DNA from: Paramarasmius palmivorus | Taxonomy: Eukaryota > Basidiomycota > Agaricomycetes > Agaricales > Marasmiaceae | Direction of reading: 5' to 3' | NCBI GenBank assembly: GCA_037176845.1 | Contig: JAYKXP010000025.1 | Coordinates: 1-64,000 of the forward strand | Length of the DNA: 64,000 bases | Shown: piece after piece, positions 13,901 to 25,499 of the stretch | Position numbering within the stretch: the first letter of the stretch is position 1 | How the letters are laid out: the number at the start of each line of letters is the position of its first letter | The notes under the pieces: generated by a model | Databases searched by the model: none | The model's input: only the letters and a program-made list of their open reading frames with translations | What the model was told of the DNA's origin: nothing | Position numbers and translations under genes: made by a program

Positions 13901-16260
13901 TTCCTATACATTAACACCACCTGGTGCAGATATCTCTTGGAACCTTTACTCCAATATCAGTCTCAATCTTCAGTTTACACCCGCGCATATGCAGCTCCCG
14001 ACCTCGGTGGAATAGTCTGATTGAGGTTCATAGTTCAATGGCTGATCTCTATCCCGCCAGGTGTCAACTATCCGGTCGCTGAAGGAAATTCCGCGAATGT
14101 GGTCCGGAGCATTGAGGGTATGTAGAGTTTTACTATAAGACCTGAGATTGTCTGAACTATTCTCACAGATTCGGGCAGTATGCTTATCATGGCATGGGCA
14201 CATGCACGGTTCTCTGGAGATCAAGGTCTCCTCAATACCTATGTGAGTAACACACAGTACTTTTCAATCATTGTAATTGCTCGACGGAATAACGTTACAG
14301 TACAACACGCTGAAGAAATGGTCTGACTATCTCATCTCAACGAATGTGTTTGCATTTTCGGGATAGTGAGTTTCAGTTTACAAGGAGATGGTTCCTGTGC
14401 TGATGCGATGGTAGTCAAGATGCCGATGGGTTGACAAGTGCCAATCTGACGAACCTTGCACTCAAAGGCATCATTGGAGTTCGGGCGATGGCTGAGATCA
14501 GCTACACTCTTGGGAGAGATGTTGACGCGGTAAAATACCAGGTACAGGAGTATTTGTGTTGAGCAATGTCGCACACTGACTGTCGACTTTGTTAGAACCA
14601 ATCGGCGACTTGGGCCGTACAATGGGAGCAATCAGCGTCTTTCAACGGGCATTTAATGTCCTCCTATAACTCTGACACTTCGTGGGGCATGATCTATAAC
14701 TTATTCGCGGATAAATTGTTGGGTATGAACCTGGTTAGTCAAGAGGTGAGAGAGAGCGGCATAAGTGTGATCGCTGGAATACTAATCGGGTGCGTAACAG
14801 ATTTATAATAACCAAGATAGGTTCTATATCAGCCTGGTGGTACCAGGTGTGTCCCATTCTCGACGTTCCTTGTTAAACTCAATCGGCACAAATGCTACAG
14901 GTGATAAATTTGGACTGCCATTCGACGGCAGTGTCAGTGTAGCAAAATCTCGTAAGTCAACGATACTCCATGATTCGATGTGTACCAATCTTTAATATAG
15001 ACTGGACAATGCTAGCTGCTGCGACCTCCAACAACGCGTCGGCTCGGGATAGTCTCCTCCGAGGGGTTTATGAAAAGGCCATTGATAACACTCAGTTCAC
15101 CCCATTCCCATCAACATACAGTAGTCAGGATGGAAGGGTTTTTAGTGGACAAGCCAGGTAAGCGGCGTTCATATTTCAATCATTCAATATTGTCTAATAG
15201 TTCTGGCATCAAGTCCTGCACAGGGAGCTGCGTTCGGTCTTTTGTCATTGAAGTGAGTGTCTGCTTATCATGCAGTGCAGAGCTTACTGACTGCCCCTAG
15301 CATCGACAATAAACTTGCGAACTTTCCGGACGCAAGTGTAGGCAATAAGCGTAGCATTGGCGCACAAGCTGGGATTGGCATTGGTGTCGCTAGCCTCATT
15401 ATAATCGTCCTTGGCTTTCTGCTTTGTTGGCGACAGGGAAAACATACCCAGGCGTGGTATCTATGGCAAAAACGGTTTCGCAGGAGGTCGGACGTCCCAG
15501 GTAATGGGCCTGAACTTACTGATTATCGCATCGAGCCGTATACTACACAGAAAAACCAACTTCAGCATCAAGTCAACGCCGACCATACCAGGAAACGGTA
15601 TGAGTCTGAACCAGATCTTCTGGGACAGACCCAGGAACAGGCAGATTTGGGGTCAACCTCCCGCGCAGAGGAAGACGTAGCGACCCGGGCTGCTCATACA
15701 AGATCTGGATCGCTGTCTTCATCTGCCAGAGGGCATGCAGATGATACGCACTCATTGAGAAACACGGTCGAACATTTGAGGCGCACCATCCTGGAGCTCC
15801 AGTCAAGGGTATATGGGCCCCCGCCCTCATATCGCGCTGGATCACCCTCTTCCTCTCCTCGTTGACCATGCCTTTACGTGTAATAGTATCACACCTTGTG
15901 ATCACAGTGTTATTGTTCAAAGAGTATCAGATGTATTTATTCATTCGTGTAAGCGCCCAAGCAACATGACGCGTGGTCGCCAAGCGTCGAGATGAATGTC
16001 GGTCTCGGCTCCCCGCTAGGCAGACCTGAGGCAGACTCAGCGCTCGTACCTCATGTATAGTTGACTACCTGAAAACCACAATGTTCAATGTTCGACACCG
16101 TTGATATGTTCTTCTCGAATAGATTATAAAAAGCCCGGAACACAATCACACGAACAAAAGTTTAAAGGAATACTGATCTATCGGAAAAGAAAGGCATTTA
16201 CTTGAAAATGCACACAACCGAAAAAGCTATGGCCATTCACATTCTTCCCTTCGCCTCCTT
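10940..16260 (+). repeat. Tandem segmental duplication, unit 1
   Basis: This segment and the one at about 16270-21390 share the same order. First comes an upstream block carrying GTCACG..CGCGAGTG and GTCGGGCCGGGGTGCGAG, then a glutaminase A-like gene, then a 3' flank with AAGCGCCCAAGCAAC and a piece of minus-strand eEF1Bγ. Similarity continues through coding and intergenic sequence, with small indels. This indicates duplication of DNA rather than retroposition, and the introns are kept in both units. Limits are approximate to tens of bases. Confidence 0.75.
12328..15865 (+). CDS. Glutaminase A-like protein with C-terminal membrane anchor (copy B)
   Basis: The family is fungal glutaminase A (DUF5127 N-terminal, DUF4965 central and DUF1793 regions), known in Aspergillus as a secreted enzyme turning glutamine into glutamate. 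ATG at 12328 opens a signal peptide (MIQLVVAVVAY...) followed by LVRSPYLSSW and PQFWSGNR. Later blocks are LGWGGFIRVDG, PMRFNFTFLSPIE, EWLSEDSGD, PVFAFANDLG, SARQTFGG, EDSGSMLIMAWAHA, NLALKGIIGVRAMAEI and SWGMIYNLFADKLLG. They join cleanly across more than 15 introns of about 50 nt, and no frame break was seen. After the enzyme part come a hydrophobic segment (IGIGVASLIIIVLGFLLCW) and a tail of about 140 residues with a likely coiled coil (LRNTVEHLRRTILELQ). This suggests a plasma-membrane-anchored form. Family assignment is from remembered motif order. Activity is inferred. Confidence 0.8.
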
Positions 16261-16270
16261 TGGTTTCCAC
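16150..16270 (-). pseudogene. Remnant of eEF1Bγ 3' end downstream of copy B
   Basis: AAAAAGCTATGRCCA, CATTCTTCCCTTC and a CTTTGG..GGCGGCG block match the 3' end of the GST-only eEF1Bγ copy at 21.27-21.36 kb in order and strand. The rest of the gene is missing here because the next tandem unit begins. This is a short remnant with no coding capacity. Confidence 0.5.
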
Positions 16271-19200
16271 TCCTTTGGCGGCGTGGGTTTCATTAGCGTT
16301 AGAGTTGGAGTCTTGAGGTGGTTTTGAAGGTGGTACATTGCATGCATCGTATTCAACGAGCACAAGTCGCCGCTGTTGTTCTGCTGGCGACGGACCTTGT
16401 TATGACGGAGAACATTTGTCGAGTTCCTTGTCCTTGGTGGTGAGAGAGTCCAAGTCACGTCGCGAGTGCGCAAAAGGAAACCTGTCAAATTTCGAGAAAA
16501 ATTTGTGCCGGCTCGGCGAAACGTGGTTCTTCGGAGTCGGGCCGGGGTGCGAGCGCTTTTCAAGCTCTCTCCCTGACGGCCATCTCATTTTATGCCCAGG
16601 CCTCATCCGTCTCGACCACCGTGTATCTCATTCTGTTAATCTCGTCGATGCTAAAGGCAAATACACTTACGGCAAAAAGCGAAATTTATCCTCTCCAGCT
16701 CTTCAGCTCAGATAACGATAACATACGGAAGAGACTAGAGTATAGATGACCCTCAGCGTGCTCGAGAGTCACATCAATCTAGAGGTCCTTATAGCGTCTC
16801 AAGCTCAATATTCAATGGTCATTCGAATCAAACTATCTAGCCGGCCACTGCACGAGGCGTATCGAAATACTTACACTCAACTTCCTATAGGAGTACTGAA
16901 ATTCAACAGATGGTTCATCAGTCGATATTGCAATAACTTTGACAACATGTATATTTGTCTTTCCCGTGTACCAGCCACTAGCTCCCACGAGGTCCGAAGT
17001 ACTATTGAAAAGGGTGAGCAATTGAGACTCGAGTCCTCGCATGTTCATATGGTTTAGATAACGTCTATGGTATCGAATGCATCGGTGCTGTAGCCGATAC
17101 AGCATCCAACTGATGCGACACATTTACGGTAGCCTTCTTTTTGTGGACCATCTACAGAAGAATCAGCAGGGGTGATGGTGAGGATCAGTTACTGCTTCTC
17201 CGCCCATTTTTGACCTTGTTTGGCCAAGTTCAGGATTTTCTTAAAAGACTGGGATGGAATATTACTTCACGAGCTCTTTCTATCAGCAGTCATATCGCTA
17301 GAGCAGTCCCATCGTATAGGCCCTCTCAAAATGATACAAGTCACCGTCTTGGCAGTGGTAGTATATCTCTCAACTTTCGTTACCTTTAGCGATGCACAGT
17401 TTCAGCCTTCGGCGGTACCTCTTCTCATGCGTTCGCCTTACTTTAGCAGTTGGATCCCTCCGAATATAACTGATCATTGGCCGCAATTCTGGAGTGGCGA
17501 TCGTGTATGTCAATTTATGTTCAGCACCGGGAAACGAGCTTATGCAGTTCATAACCCAGATTTTAGGATGGGGCGGTTTCATCAGAGTGGATGGGAGTCT
17601 CTACCAGTGGATGGGAGGAGCATTCAATAACTCTCGCTTCAATAGTCTTGCTGGGATGATGGCAACAGTTGACGATATCACCGTTACGCCAACACGAACA
17701 ATATATTTGCTCGCGGCTGGTCCAATGCGATTCAATTTCACCTTCCTGAGTCCCATCGAGGTGCGTCTATCATCCCATCTTTCCGGTCGTGAAATACTGA
17801 ATTGAAACGTATTTTTAGCCCGAAGACCTCGCTCTTCAATCGTTCCCGTTTGGATATGTCTACGTCGACGCCACATCAAGTGACGGTAATGTGCACAATG
17901 TACAAGTCTATTCTGATCTCAGCGGAGGTCTGTATGCGCTTCATACAAGCTCGTAGAATCAGAACTGATTGTCCGAATACAGAATGGCTCTCGGAAGTCT
18001 CTGGGGATACAATTAATTGGGATACGACAATCAGTAGTTCAATGGTTTTCCATTCTGCGCAGAGGATGGCTTCGGACAAGCTTGCAACTACGTCCATGGC
18101 TCACGATGGAATTCTTTACCATGCGACACTGGCAGTGAGTGATATTAACTGTGTCCACGTGCATTATTGACTGCCTGGATAGCGCTCGGACATGACATGG
18201 CAAACTGGGCAGGACTATGCATTGCGGGCTTGGTTTTTGACACAGGGCAACTTGAACAGAACGAAGGATAATAATTTCCGAGAAATCAACGAGTGAGTGA
18301 TGTGCTTACACTGGGTGGTGCCATTGCTCAAAATCTTTGTTTCAGCAATTGGCCGGTTTTCGCCTTCGCCAAGGACCTGGGAACGATCAATTCAACATCG
18401 CAACCAGTAGTATGGGCTATCGGGTATGCTCGTGCGCCAGTGGTCAGATATTCTGTCACGTCAGAAGAACTGCAACCTTATTGGACCACAAGATATCGTC
18501 GCATCGATGACGGAGTAGGCCCCTCTACTCTAAGTGCGTTGTCTAAAATCTTACATCCATCGTGACAGATACAGGCGTTCCTGGAGGATTTCCCTGATGC
18601 AAAGTCTCGAGCGGAATCTCTCGATGACAAGATTCTGTCCGAGGCTAGGAAGGTTTCCGTCGATTACGCTAATCTGGTCTCGCTTTCGGCACGTCAGACA
18701 TTCGGCGGTGTTGAAACAGCAGTCTCAAGCAATGGGACGGCTCTGATGTTCATGAAAGATGTGGGCACATCCGGGTAAGTATTTATCTCGTGTCCTCGGT
18801 GTTCCTAGTATGAAATGACCAGCATTTTCAAGACGAGTGAACCCTGTTGAAACAATATATGCGTCATTTCCAGCATACCTATACATTAACGCCACCTGGT
18901 GCAGATATCTTTTGGAACCGTTACTTGAATACCAGCAATCGCCAAATTATCCTAACAATTATGCAGCTCCCGACCTCGGTAAAATAATCTGATTGGTGTT
19001 CATTAACATTTCCTGATGGCTGATTCTGCCTCACCAGGTAACAACTATCCGATCGCTCAAGGAGGTCCCGCCAATTTGCTCCAGAGCATTGAAGGTATGT
19101 AGGGCTACATAATGCCTGAAATCTCCCTGATTTATGCTTATAGATTCGGGTAGTATGCTTATAATGGTATGGGCCCATGCCCGGTTCTCAGGAGATCAGA

Positions 19201-21390
19201 GTCTCCTCAACACTTACGTGAGTGGGATACGGTTCATTCATCGCCACGATTAATCACAGGATAACGTTATAGTACAATACCCTGAAGAAATGGTCTGACT
19301 ACCTCATTTCAACGAATGCATTTGCTTCTTCGGGATAGTGAGTTTCACTTTTACAACTTAAATGTTCTTTTGCTAATGCACCTTGGTAGTCAAGATGCCG
19401 AAGGCTTAACAGCTACCAATCTGACGAATCTCGCACTTAAGGGCATCATTGGAGTTCGGGCGATGGCTGAGATTAGCCATACTGTTCGGAGAAGCGATGA
19501 CGCGGTGAAATATCAGGTACAGTGCTAGCATTTGTGTTGAGCGATGTCGTATAATGACTGTCGACCTTGTTAGAACCAAGCAGCGACTTGGATTAAACAA
19601 TGGGAGCAATCAGCGAATGTCAACGGGCATTTAGTGTCCTCCTATAACTCTGGCGGTTCGTGGGGTATGATCTATAACTTATTCGCGGATAAATTGTTGG
19701 GTATGAACTTGGTTAGTCAAGAGGTGAGAGAGCGACATAAGTGCGATCGCTGGAATACGGCTAATCGGGCGTGGAACAGATTTATGATGCCCAAGATAGG
19801 TTCTATAACAGCCTGGTGCAATCAGGTGTGTCCCATTCTCGACATTCTATACCTAACTCGATTGAGACGAAAGGTAAAGGTAATAAATTTGGAGTGCCTT
19901 TTGACAATAGTGTCAGTGTAGCGAAATCTCGTAAGTAAACGATGTCTTGCAGTGGTTTCAGTGTATAATATGTACTCATCTATCACGTAGACTGGACGAT
20001 GTTGACGGCTGCAACGGCGAATGATGCATCGACTCGGGATAGTCTCCTGCGAGGAGTTTATGAAAAGGCTGTAGATAATACTCTATTCGCTCCGTTCCCG
20101 TCGACATACAATATTCAGGATGGAAAGGTTGTTACTGGACAGGCCAGGTAAGTGGCGTTCACATTTTGATCAGTCAATATTTTCTGACATCTTCGGCATC
20201 AAGTCCGGCACAGGGAGCTGCGTTCGGTCTTCTCGCAATGAGGTGAGTGTCTACTTGTCATAAGAGCCATAGTCTGAAGCTGACCTACCTCTAGCATCGA
20301 CCATAAACTCGCAGGGATCCCGACGGTGGGAAGTCAAGAGAAGGCCGTGGCTAATCTTAGCATTGGCGCTCAACTTGGCATTGGCATGGGTGTCGCTAGC
20401 CTCGTTCTGATGGTCCTTGTTTTCCTGCTTTGGTGGCGACAGAGAAGACATACTCAGGCGTGGTGTCCATCGCGAGAATGGTTTCGCGAGAGCTCGGACG
20501 TCCCAGGAAATGGGCCTGAACTTGCTGAATATCGCATCGAGCCATATACTACACAGAAAGCCCAACTTCAGCATCAATATAACGCCGCCTATACTAGTAG
20601 GAAACGGTACGAGTTTGACCCAGATCTTCTGAGACAGACACGGGAACAAGCAGATTTGGAGTTAACCTATCGCGCAGAGGAAGACGTAGCGATCCGGGCT
20701 GCTCATACAAGATCCGGATCTCTGTCTTCATCTGCCAGAGGACATGCAGATGATACGCAATCATTGAGGGACACGGTCGACCATCTGAGGCGCACCATCC
20801 TGGAGCTCCAGTCAAGGGTATATGGGCCCCCGCCCTCTTATCGCGCTGGATCACCCCTTTCCTCTAATCGATGACCTTGCTTTTACATGTACTAAGCATC
20901 ACTCCTTGGGATCACGGTGCTACTGTTTAAACGATATCGGATGTATTTATTTATTCGTGTAAGCGCCCAAGCAACGCGACGCGTCTCATGGTGGTCGCCA
21001 AGATTCGGGGCGAATGTCGGCCCCTTGGCAGACTCACTCATACCTTGTGTATAGTCGAATATATACCTAAAAACCACAATGTTCAATATTCAACACCGCC
21101 AAGACATTCCTCCCAAACTGATTGTGAAAAAGGCTTTGAAAAGCTCGGAATACAAGTACAAGAAAAAAAAGGACTACCGATCTATACCCATCCCCATCAG
21201 AGCCGCCAGAAAAAGCAAAGTATTTACTTGAGCTGCATCTCAAATCAGCAAAAAGGAATACGCGACCAAAAAAGCTATGACCACTTACATTCTTCCCTTC
21301 AAGTTCGTCATTGTCCGCCTCTTTGGGTTTTTACTTCTTGGGCGGCGCAACCGCAATAGGCTTCTCCACATACTCCACACTCCCAAAGAT
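16270..21390 (+). repeat. Tandem segmental duplication, unit 2
   Basis: Second unit of the pair described at 10940-16260. Its upstream block (16270-17160) matches 10940-12060 with several deletions. Its gene (17331-20874) matches copy B exon by exon. Its 3' flank repeats ATGTATTTAT..ATTCGTGTAAGCGCCCAAGCAAC and the AAAACCACAATGTTCAAT block found after copy B. Confidence 0.75.
17331..20874 (+). CDS. Glutaminase A-like protein with C-terminal membrane anchor (copy C)
   Basis: Paralogue of copy B with the same exon plan. ATG at 17331 begins a signal peptide ending near DAQFQP. Exons read through MRSPYFSSWIP, PQFWSGDR, LGWGGFIRVDGSLYQWMGG, MRFNFTFLSPIE, EWLSEVSGD, DMTWQTGQDYALRAWFLTQG, NWPVFAFAKDLG, SARQTFGGVETAV, EDSGSMLIM, NLALKGIIGVRAMAEI, SWGMIYNLFADKLLG and HWTMLTAAT. 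A transmembrane stretch (GMGVASLVLMVLVFLLWW) and a cytosolic-type tail with basic WRQRRH just after the membrane follow. The tail ends in a proline/serine-rich stretch. No stop or frameshift was found in the chain. It is predicted to be a glutamine amidohydrolase of the fungal glutaminase A family. It is convergent with the short eEF1Bγ gene at 21.3-22.1 kb. The difference from B is modest, so this is a fairly recent duplicate. Confidence 0.8.
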
Positions 21391-22061
21391 ATCCTTAATC
21401 TTCGGCTGGTTAACCACCGTCTCAAAATGCCTAATAACGGCAGTGAACTTGTCGCGCAACTCCTTATCCAACGTCGTCTGAACAGTCCTATAAACCACAG
21501 CCGCCAGAACAAGATCCGCAAGCGTGAGACGTTCACCCACGAGGTAAGTGTTCGCCATAAGATGATTATTGAACGTATTCAGCGTCCGCGTGATACGCTC
21601 GACGAGAGACGTATGTGTGAGTTTACTATATGTAAGAGTACCACGACACATTCGCTCAATGAACGTTGATGGGATATCGAATTCTGTTTCGGCGAGGTGA
21701 GACCATTGATCTACGAGGGCGGCTTGTTCGGGGGTGGAACCGAGGAGGTTGGCGAGAGAGGCGAGGTATCGCGCGATAGCGTACCCTTCGAATAATTTGA
21801 AAGAACCGTCTTTCGATTCAAATGCTGGGATTTTTCCGTGTGGGAATTTGGAGGTGAATTCGGGGGTTTTGTTGGTTTGGTAGTGGATGTAGGAAGAAGG
21901 GGTTGGGTCGAGGGTTAGAGAGCCTAGGGCTGCGACTGCGAGGATCTATGTGCCATGGCTCCAGGATTAGTGCACTAAATTTGGTTTACAGGGAGCGATA
22001 CACGTACGAGCTTGCCGGTAGCCTGTTTGGGGGTGGTATATAGTGTTCCGATAGAAGACAT
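21331..22061 (-). CDS. GST-only truncated elongation factor 1B-gamma
   Basis: Exon 1 is 22008-22061 ([14 protein letters not shown], donor GTACGT) and exon 2 is 21331-21945, giving 222 residues with no break. The protein contains the GST-like thioredoxin fold ([28 protein letters not shown]) and the helical GST C-domain ([34 protein letters not shown]). It ends at VAPPKK followed by TAA. The full gene at 23.1 kb continues into a charged linker and the conserved EF1G domain. Here that half is absent, so this copy cannot be a normal eEF1B subunit, but it is an open GST-fold protein. In the eEF1B complex the GST part binds partner subunits. Expression of this copy is unknown. It lies tail to tail with glutaminase copy C. 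Confidence 0.8.
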
Positions 22062-22349
22062 GTTTGGGTTTTTGGGTGTGAGAGAGAAGGCTTGAAAAGC
22101 TCTGAGAAGGCGTTGAGTCAAGCTTTAGTAGGTTTCCTAAAATGGAGAATTGATTTCGTTTTTCGTTTCGGCACAAGTCCGATTGGTTGATAGACTTTTT
22201 GAGCAGAAAGTGTATCAGATTCCAAACCTATGGGTGTCTACCTTCTTCTTGTTTGACTATATTCAGGATTCGGACAGCAATTTGTTTTGGGTGCGTGAAT
22301 AGCAATATAACAGCCCAGGTCTTTTATTGCCCGACTCCCAAAGGGAGTT

Positions 22350-22690
22350 CCCTGGAGTGTTGAACTTGAAGGTAAGATAGGTTGTCTGCTACTCTGTTCT
22401 CACAGATTCTGGGAGTATGCATGCTCATCATGCATCACGACACAAGTTCATGCAGTGACTGTTCTCGGGAGATTAGGGTCTCCTTAAGACCTATATAAGT
22501 GAGGCACGGTACCTTTATCATAACTGCTCAACGTCAATGCGTCAATGATGTACTGGAGGAATGGTCTGACTAGCTCACATCGACAAATGTGTCTGCCATA
22601 TTTGCGGGATAGTGAGTTTCATGAACGACAAGCAGAATATTCCTCTGCTAGCGCTGATGCATGATGCGCCATGCTGATCAAGACGTGTTC
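22350..22690 (+). pseudogene. Glutaminase A-like gene fragment
   Basis: About 340 bases match the internal part of copies B and C. They carry the intron end before ATTCTGGGAGTATG (DSGSM), the block ending GTCTCCTTAAGACCTAT, GAGGAATGGTCTGACTAGCTCA and GCGGGATAGTGAGTTTCA. A stop (GAC TAG) replaces the tyrosine codon in the WSDYL block and indels are present. No upstream or downstream exons follow, so this is an isolated piece between two eEF1Bγ copies. Confidence 0.65.
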
Positions 22691-22699
22691 TAAAAGTGT

Positions 22700-23135
22700 C
22701 AACGGATCAACCACAATAGCCTACTGTCTTCCCATCTAAAATCTGGTGATTCAACCTAATGTTTAACCAGTACTTTGAAGCTCCAGAAATGCTTGACGTT
22801 GGTGAGCAACCGCCGGATCTCCAAGCTTTGGCTCTGAACTTTTTACGTTCAGCATCCCCCGTCGACTTCGAATATACTAGTACTTACGCTGACCTGTTCG
22901 ATGCTCACCTACAGGCTACATGTCGGAAATTTGCTTCGCATATGGTTCGAAGAAAGAGATACAGATTCTAAGCGCCCAAACAAAATCGCAACGTGACGCG
23001 TGATCGATAACCCAAAAAAAATTGATGTTGATTGATGGATCGATAAGACCTGCCCTAAAGTACTTGACTCGACGCCTTCTCCATCTTTTCTCATCTTTTT
23101 TTCCTTTCCCTTTCATCCACACCCAAAAAGCAACC
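22700..23135. promoter_or_regulatory. 5' region of the full-length eEF1Bγ gene
   Basis: A 70-codon open frame (22759-22971) has no known domain. AAGCGCCCAA...GACGCGT at 22970-23003 repeats the block found just after glutaminase copies B and C. The last 80 bases before the ATG are pyrimidine-rich (TCTCATCTTTTTTTCC), as is common before highly expressed fungal translation genes. No TATA box was seen. Confidence 0.4.
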
Positions 23136-24634
23136 ATGTCCTCCATCGGAACGCTGTACACTACTCCTTACCAGGCTACCGGCAAGCTCGTAAGTGCAGT
23201 CATTTCTTACCAAAGAATTCAAGAAAAATTTCGCTGACGACACGTAGATCAATGCAGTCGCAGCCCTAGGCTCGCTAACCCTCGACCCAACCCCCTCTAA
23301 TTACGTCCATTTCGAGACCAACAAAACCTCTGAATTCACCTCCAAATTCCCACACGGTAAAATCCCAGCTTTCGAGAGCAAAGATGGCGCTTTCAAGTTG
23401 TTTGAGGGATACGCTATCGCGCGTTATGGTATGTCATCAAAAGCTAATCTATAAACCTATTCTAAACGCTGGCTAGTTGCTTCTTTGGCACCCAACGCCA
23501 ACCTTCTCGGTACTACACCCGAGGAATCCGCTCTTGTAGACCAATGGTCTCATCTCGCCGAAACCGAATTCGACATTCCTTCTTCCTTGGTAATATGGAT
23601 GTGCCGTGGTGTCCTCGCCTACAGCAAACCCATCCACACTCAACTCATCGAACGTTTCTCACGTACCCTAACCACGCTCAACACCCACCTTACCGCCAAC
23701 ACCTACCTCGTCGGTGAACGTCTCACGCTCGCTGATCTCGTTCTCGCATCGTTTGTCCAAAAAGCTGTCCAGACAACGCTCGATAAGGAGTTGCGCAGCA
23801 AATTCGTCGCTGTCATTAGGCATTTCGAGACTGTTGTTAACCAGCCAAAGGTTAAGGACATCTTTGGAACCGTGGAGTACGCTGAGAAGGCTATTGCTTT
23901 CACACCGCCCAAGAAGGAGGAGAAGCCTAAGCCTGCTGCTGCACCCAAGGCAGAGAAGAAGGAGAAGCCCAAGAAGGAGGCGGATGACGACGACGATGAG
24001 CCAGCCGTACCTGCAGAGCCTAAAGTCAAGAACCCACTCGACGATCTACCAAAGTCGAGCTTCAACTTGGAAGACTGGAAACGAGCGTACTCCAACAAGG
24101 ATACTAGAGGTCCTGGGGGTGCGTTGGAGTGGTTCTATGAGAAGTACGTCCTTTCTTCCTCTTATCCGCGTCGAGTATTGACTGACTGATACGTGCGCGT
24201 AGCTTCGACAAAGAAGGCTTCTCCATCTACTCCGTCTCCTTCAAATACCCCACCGAACTCACCCAAACATTTATGTCATCCAACCAAATCACCGGGTTCT
24301 TCAACCGTCTCGAAGCGTCCCGAAAATACCTATTCGGTTCCGTCGGTGTGCTCGGCAAGACCAACGACAGCATCATCACTGGTGCCCTCATTGTGAGAGG
24401 ACAAGACGTCGAGCCCGTAGTTAACGTTGCACCGGATTGGGAGTCGTATGAGTATAAGAAGCTAGATGTGTTTGGGAATGAGGCAGATAAGAGCTTCTTT
24501 GAGGGTGCGTTGGCCTGGGATTTGAAGGTTGGTGAGAAGGAGTGGGTTGACGGCAAGAACGTGAGTGTTTTCGCTTTTGCTTTTTGGTGTCGTGATCTCA
24601 ACGTGTGCTGATGATGTTTTTGCAGTTCAAGTAA
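23136..24634 (+). CDS. Translation elongation factor 1B subunit gamma (full length)
   Basis: Five exons (23136-23189, 23248-23428, 23477-24143, 24203-24560, 24626-24634) give 422 residues. The order is as expected for eEF1Bγ. A GST-like N-domain comes first ([17 protein letters not shown]; helical part [17 protein letters not shown]). A Lys/Pro/Asp-rich linker follows ([15 protein letters not shown]... DDDDDE). The conserved C-terminal domain comes last ([51 protein letters not shown], ending DGKNFK). The protein organises the eEF1B nucleotide-exchange complex that recharges eEF1A with GTP, in the cytosol at ribosomes. This is the only complete copy in the window. The four shorter or decayed copies are most simply its derivatives. 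The last exon codes only for FK and stop, and that tiny exon is also seen in the copy near 55.67 kb. Confidence 0.93.
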
Positions 24635-24639
24635 ACGCC

Positions 24640-25190
24640 GCCGATGATAGGGATGATAGGGTATAGATCTGTAGTCTTTTCTTTCTTGTACTTTTGTCAG
24701 AGTGTGCTCGCGTGCCGTACCGTGTTGTAGATACGTAAAAACGAAACGAACGAACGATTGTTGTAGAAACTACTTGGTCGCCCTTTAGTCCAATCGATCT
24801 AATCGTTCGAGTCAGCGCGCTAGTTAGTGTCTGCCGTGTAACGAAACGACTTATCAAAGAATCACCTTGCCCTTCAGACTATTTGACACGCTTTCGCAAC
24901 GCGGGATGACTAGATAAACCTTATACCGGTGTATGTGGCTCAATACAGTGGTGCTGTATACGTGTTGACGTTGATCGTGCACAGCCGACTATGCTCGACT
25001 AGGTGAGCCTAATGGGCAACCACTGGGAGTTTTTGAAGATGGTTTCGACTCGAAAAATATAGAAATCGAAACCGTCTACAAGTCGAAAAAAAAACACTTG
25101 ATTCAACTGGGTAATAGTCTTGACAAAGTCATAGATTAGGCGTTAGGTACATATCAGGAATCAGATTACATCAGCTGACAGGATGATCAA
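24640..25190. other. 3' region of eEF1Bγ and spacer before the MITE
   Basis: The first 110 bases (to CGTGTTGTAGATACGTAAAAACGAAAC) resemble the sequence after the deleted copy at 55.68-55.8 kb, so the 3' flank was duplicated with that gene. The rest, including an AAAAAAAAA run near 25085, shows no gene. Confidence 0.4.
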
Positions 25191-25199
25191 TTGACTTTA

Positions 25200-25499
25200 C
25201 TGCAGTTCCTGTAAATAATGACAAAAATTGCTGCGAAAAACGCGCGCGGCATCCGTCCCAAAAAGGAAATGTCTCTTCGCACGGCTGCAACTGGCATTCA
25301 ACGTGGTTGTACTTTCCTTGGAATATTCTCTAGTATATGGCTTCAATTGTTATGGTATACATTATGTCTCGTATGGTTCGTCAAGAAAATCTCCTCCAAA
25401 GTCGTTTTAGTGTACAGTTCTGGGTCATTTCCTTTTTGGGACAGATGCCGCGGCAGAAAAATTCACACGTTTTATTGTCATTATTTACAGGAACTGCAG
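25200..25499. mobile_element. MITE-like element with TA target duplication
   Basis: This 300-bp element is bounded by inverted repeats of about 70 bases. The left end starts CTGCAGTTCCTGTAAATAAT and the right end finishes as its complement (ATTATTTACAGGAACTGCAG). The similarity runs inward to a block with CGGCATCCGTCCCAAAAAGG and CATTTCC. TA dinucleotides flank it at 25198-25199 and 25500-25501, as expected for TA-targeting (Tc1/mariner-like) non-autonomous elements. No transposase is encoded. It sits at the 3' end of the gene on the minus strand at 25.4-26.8 kb. Confidence 0.75.
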
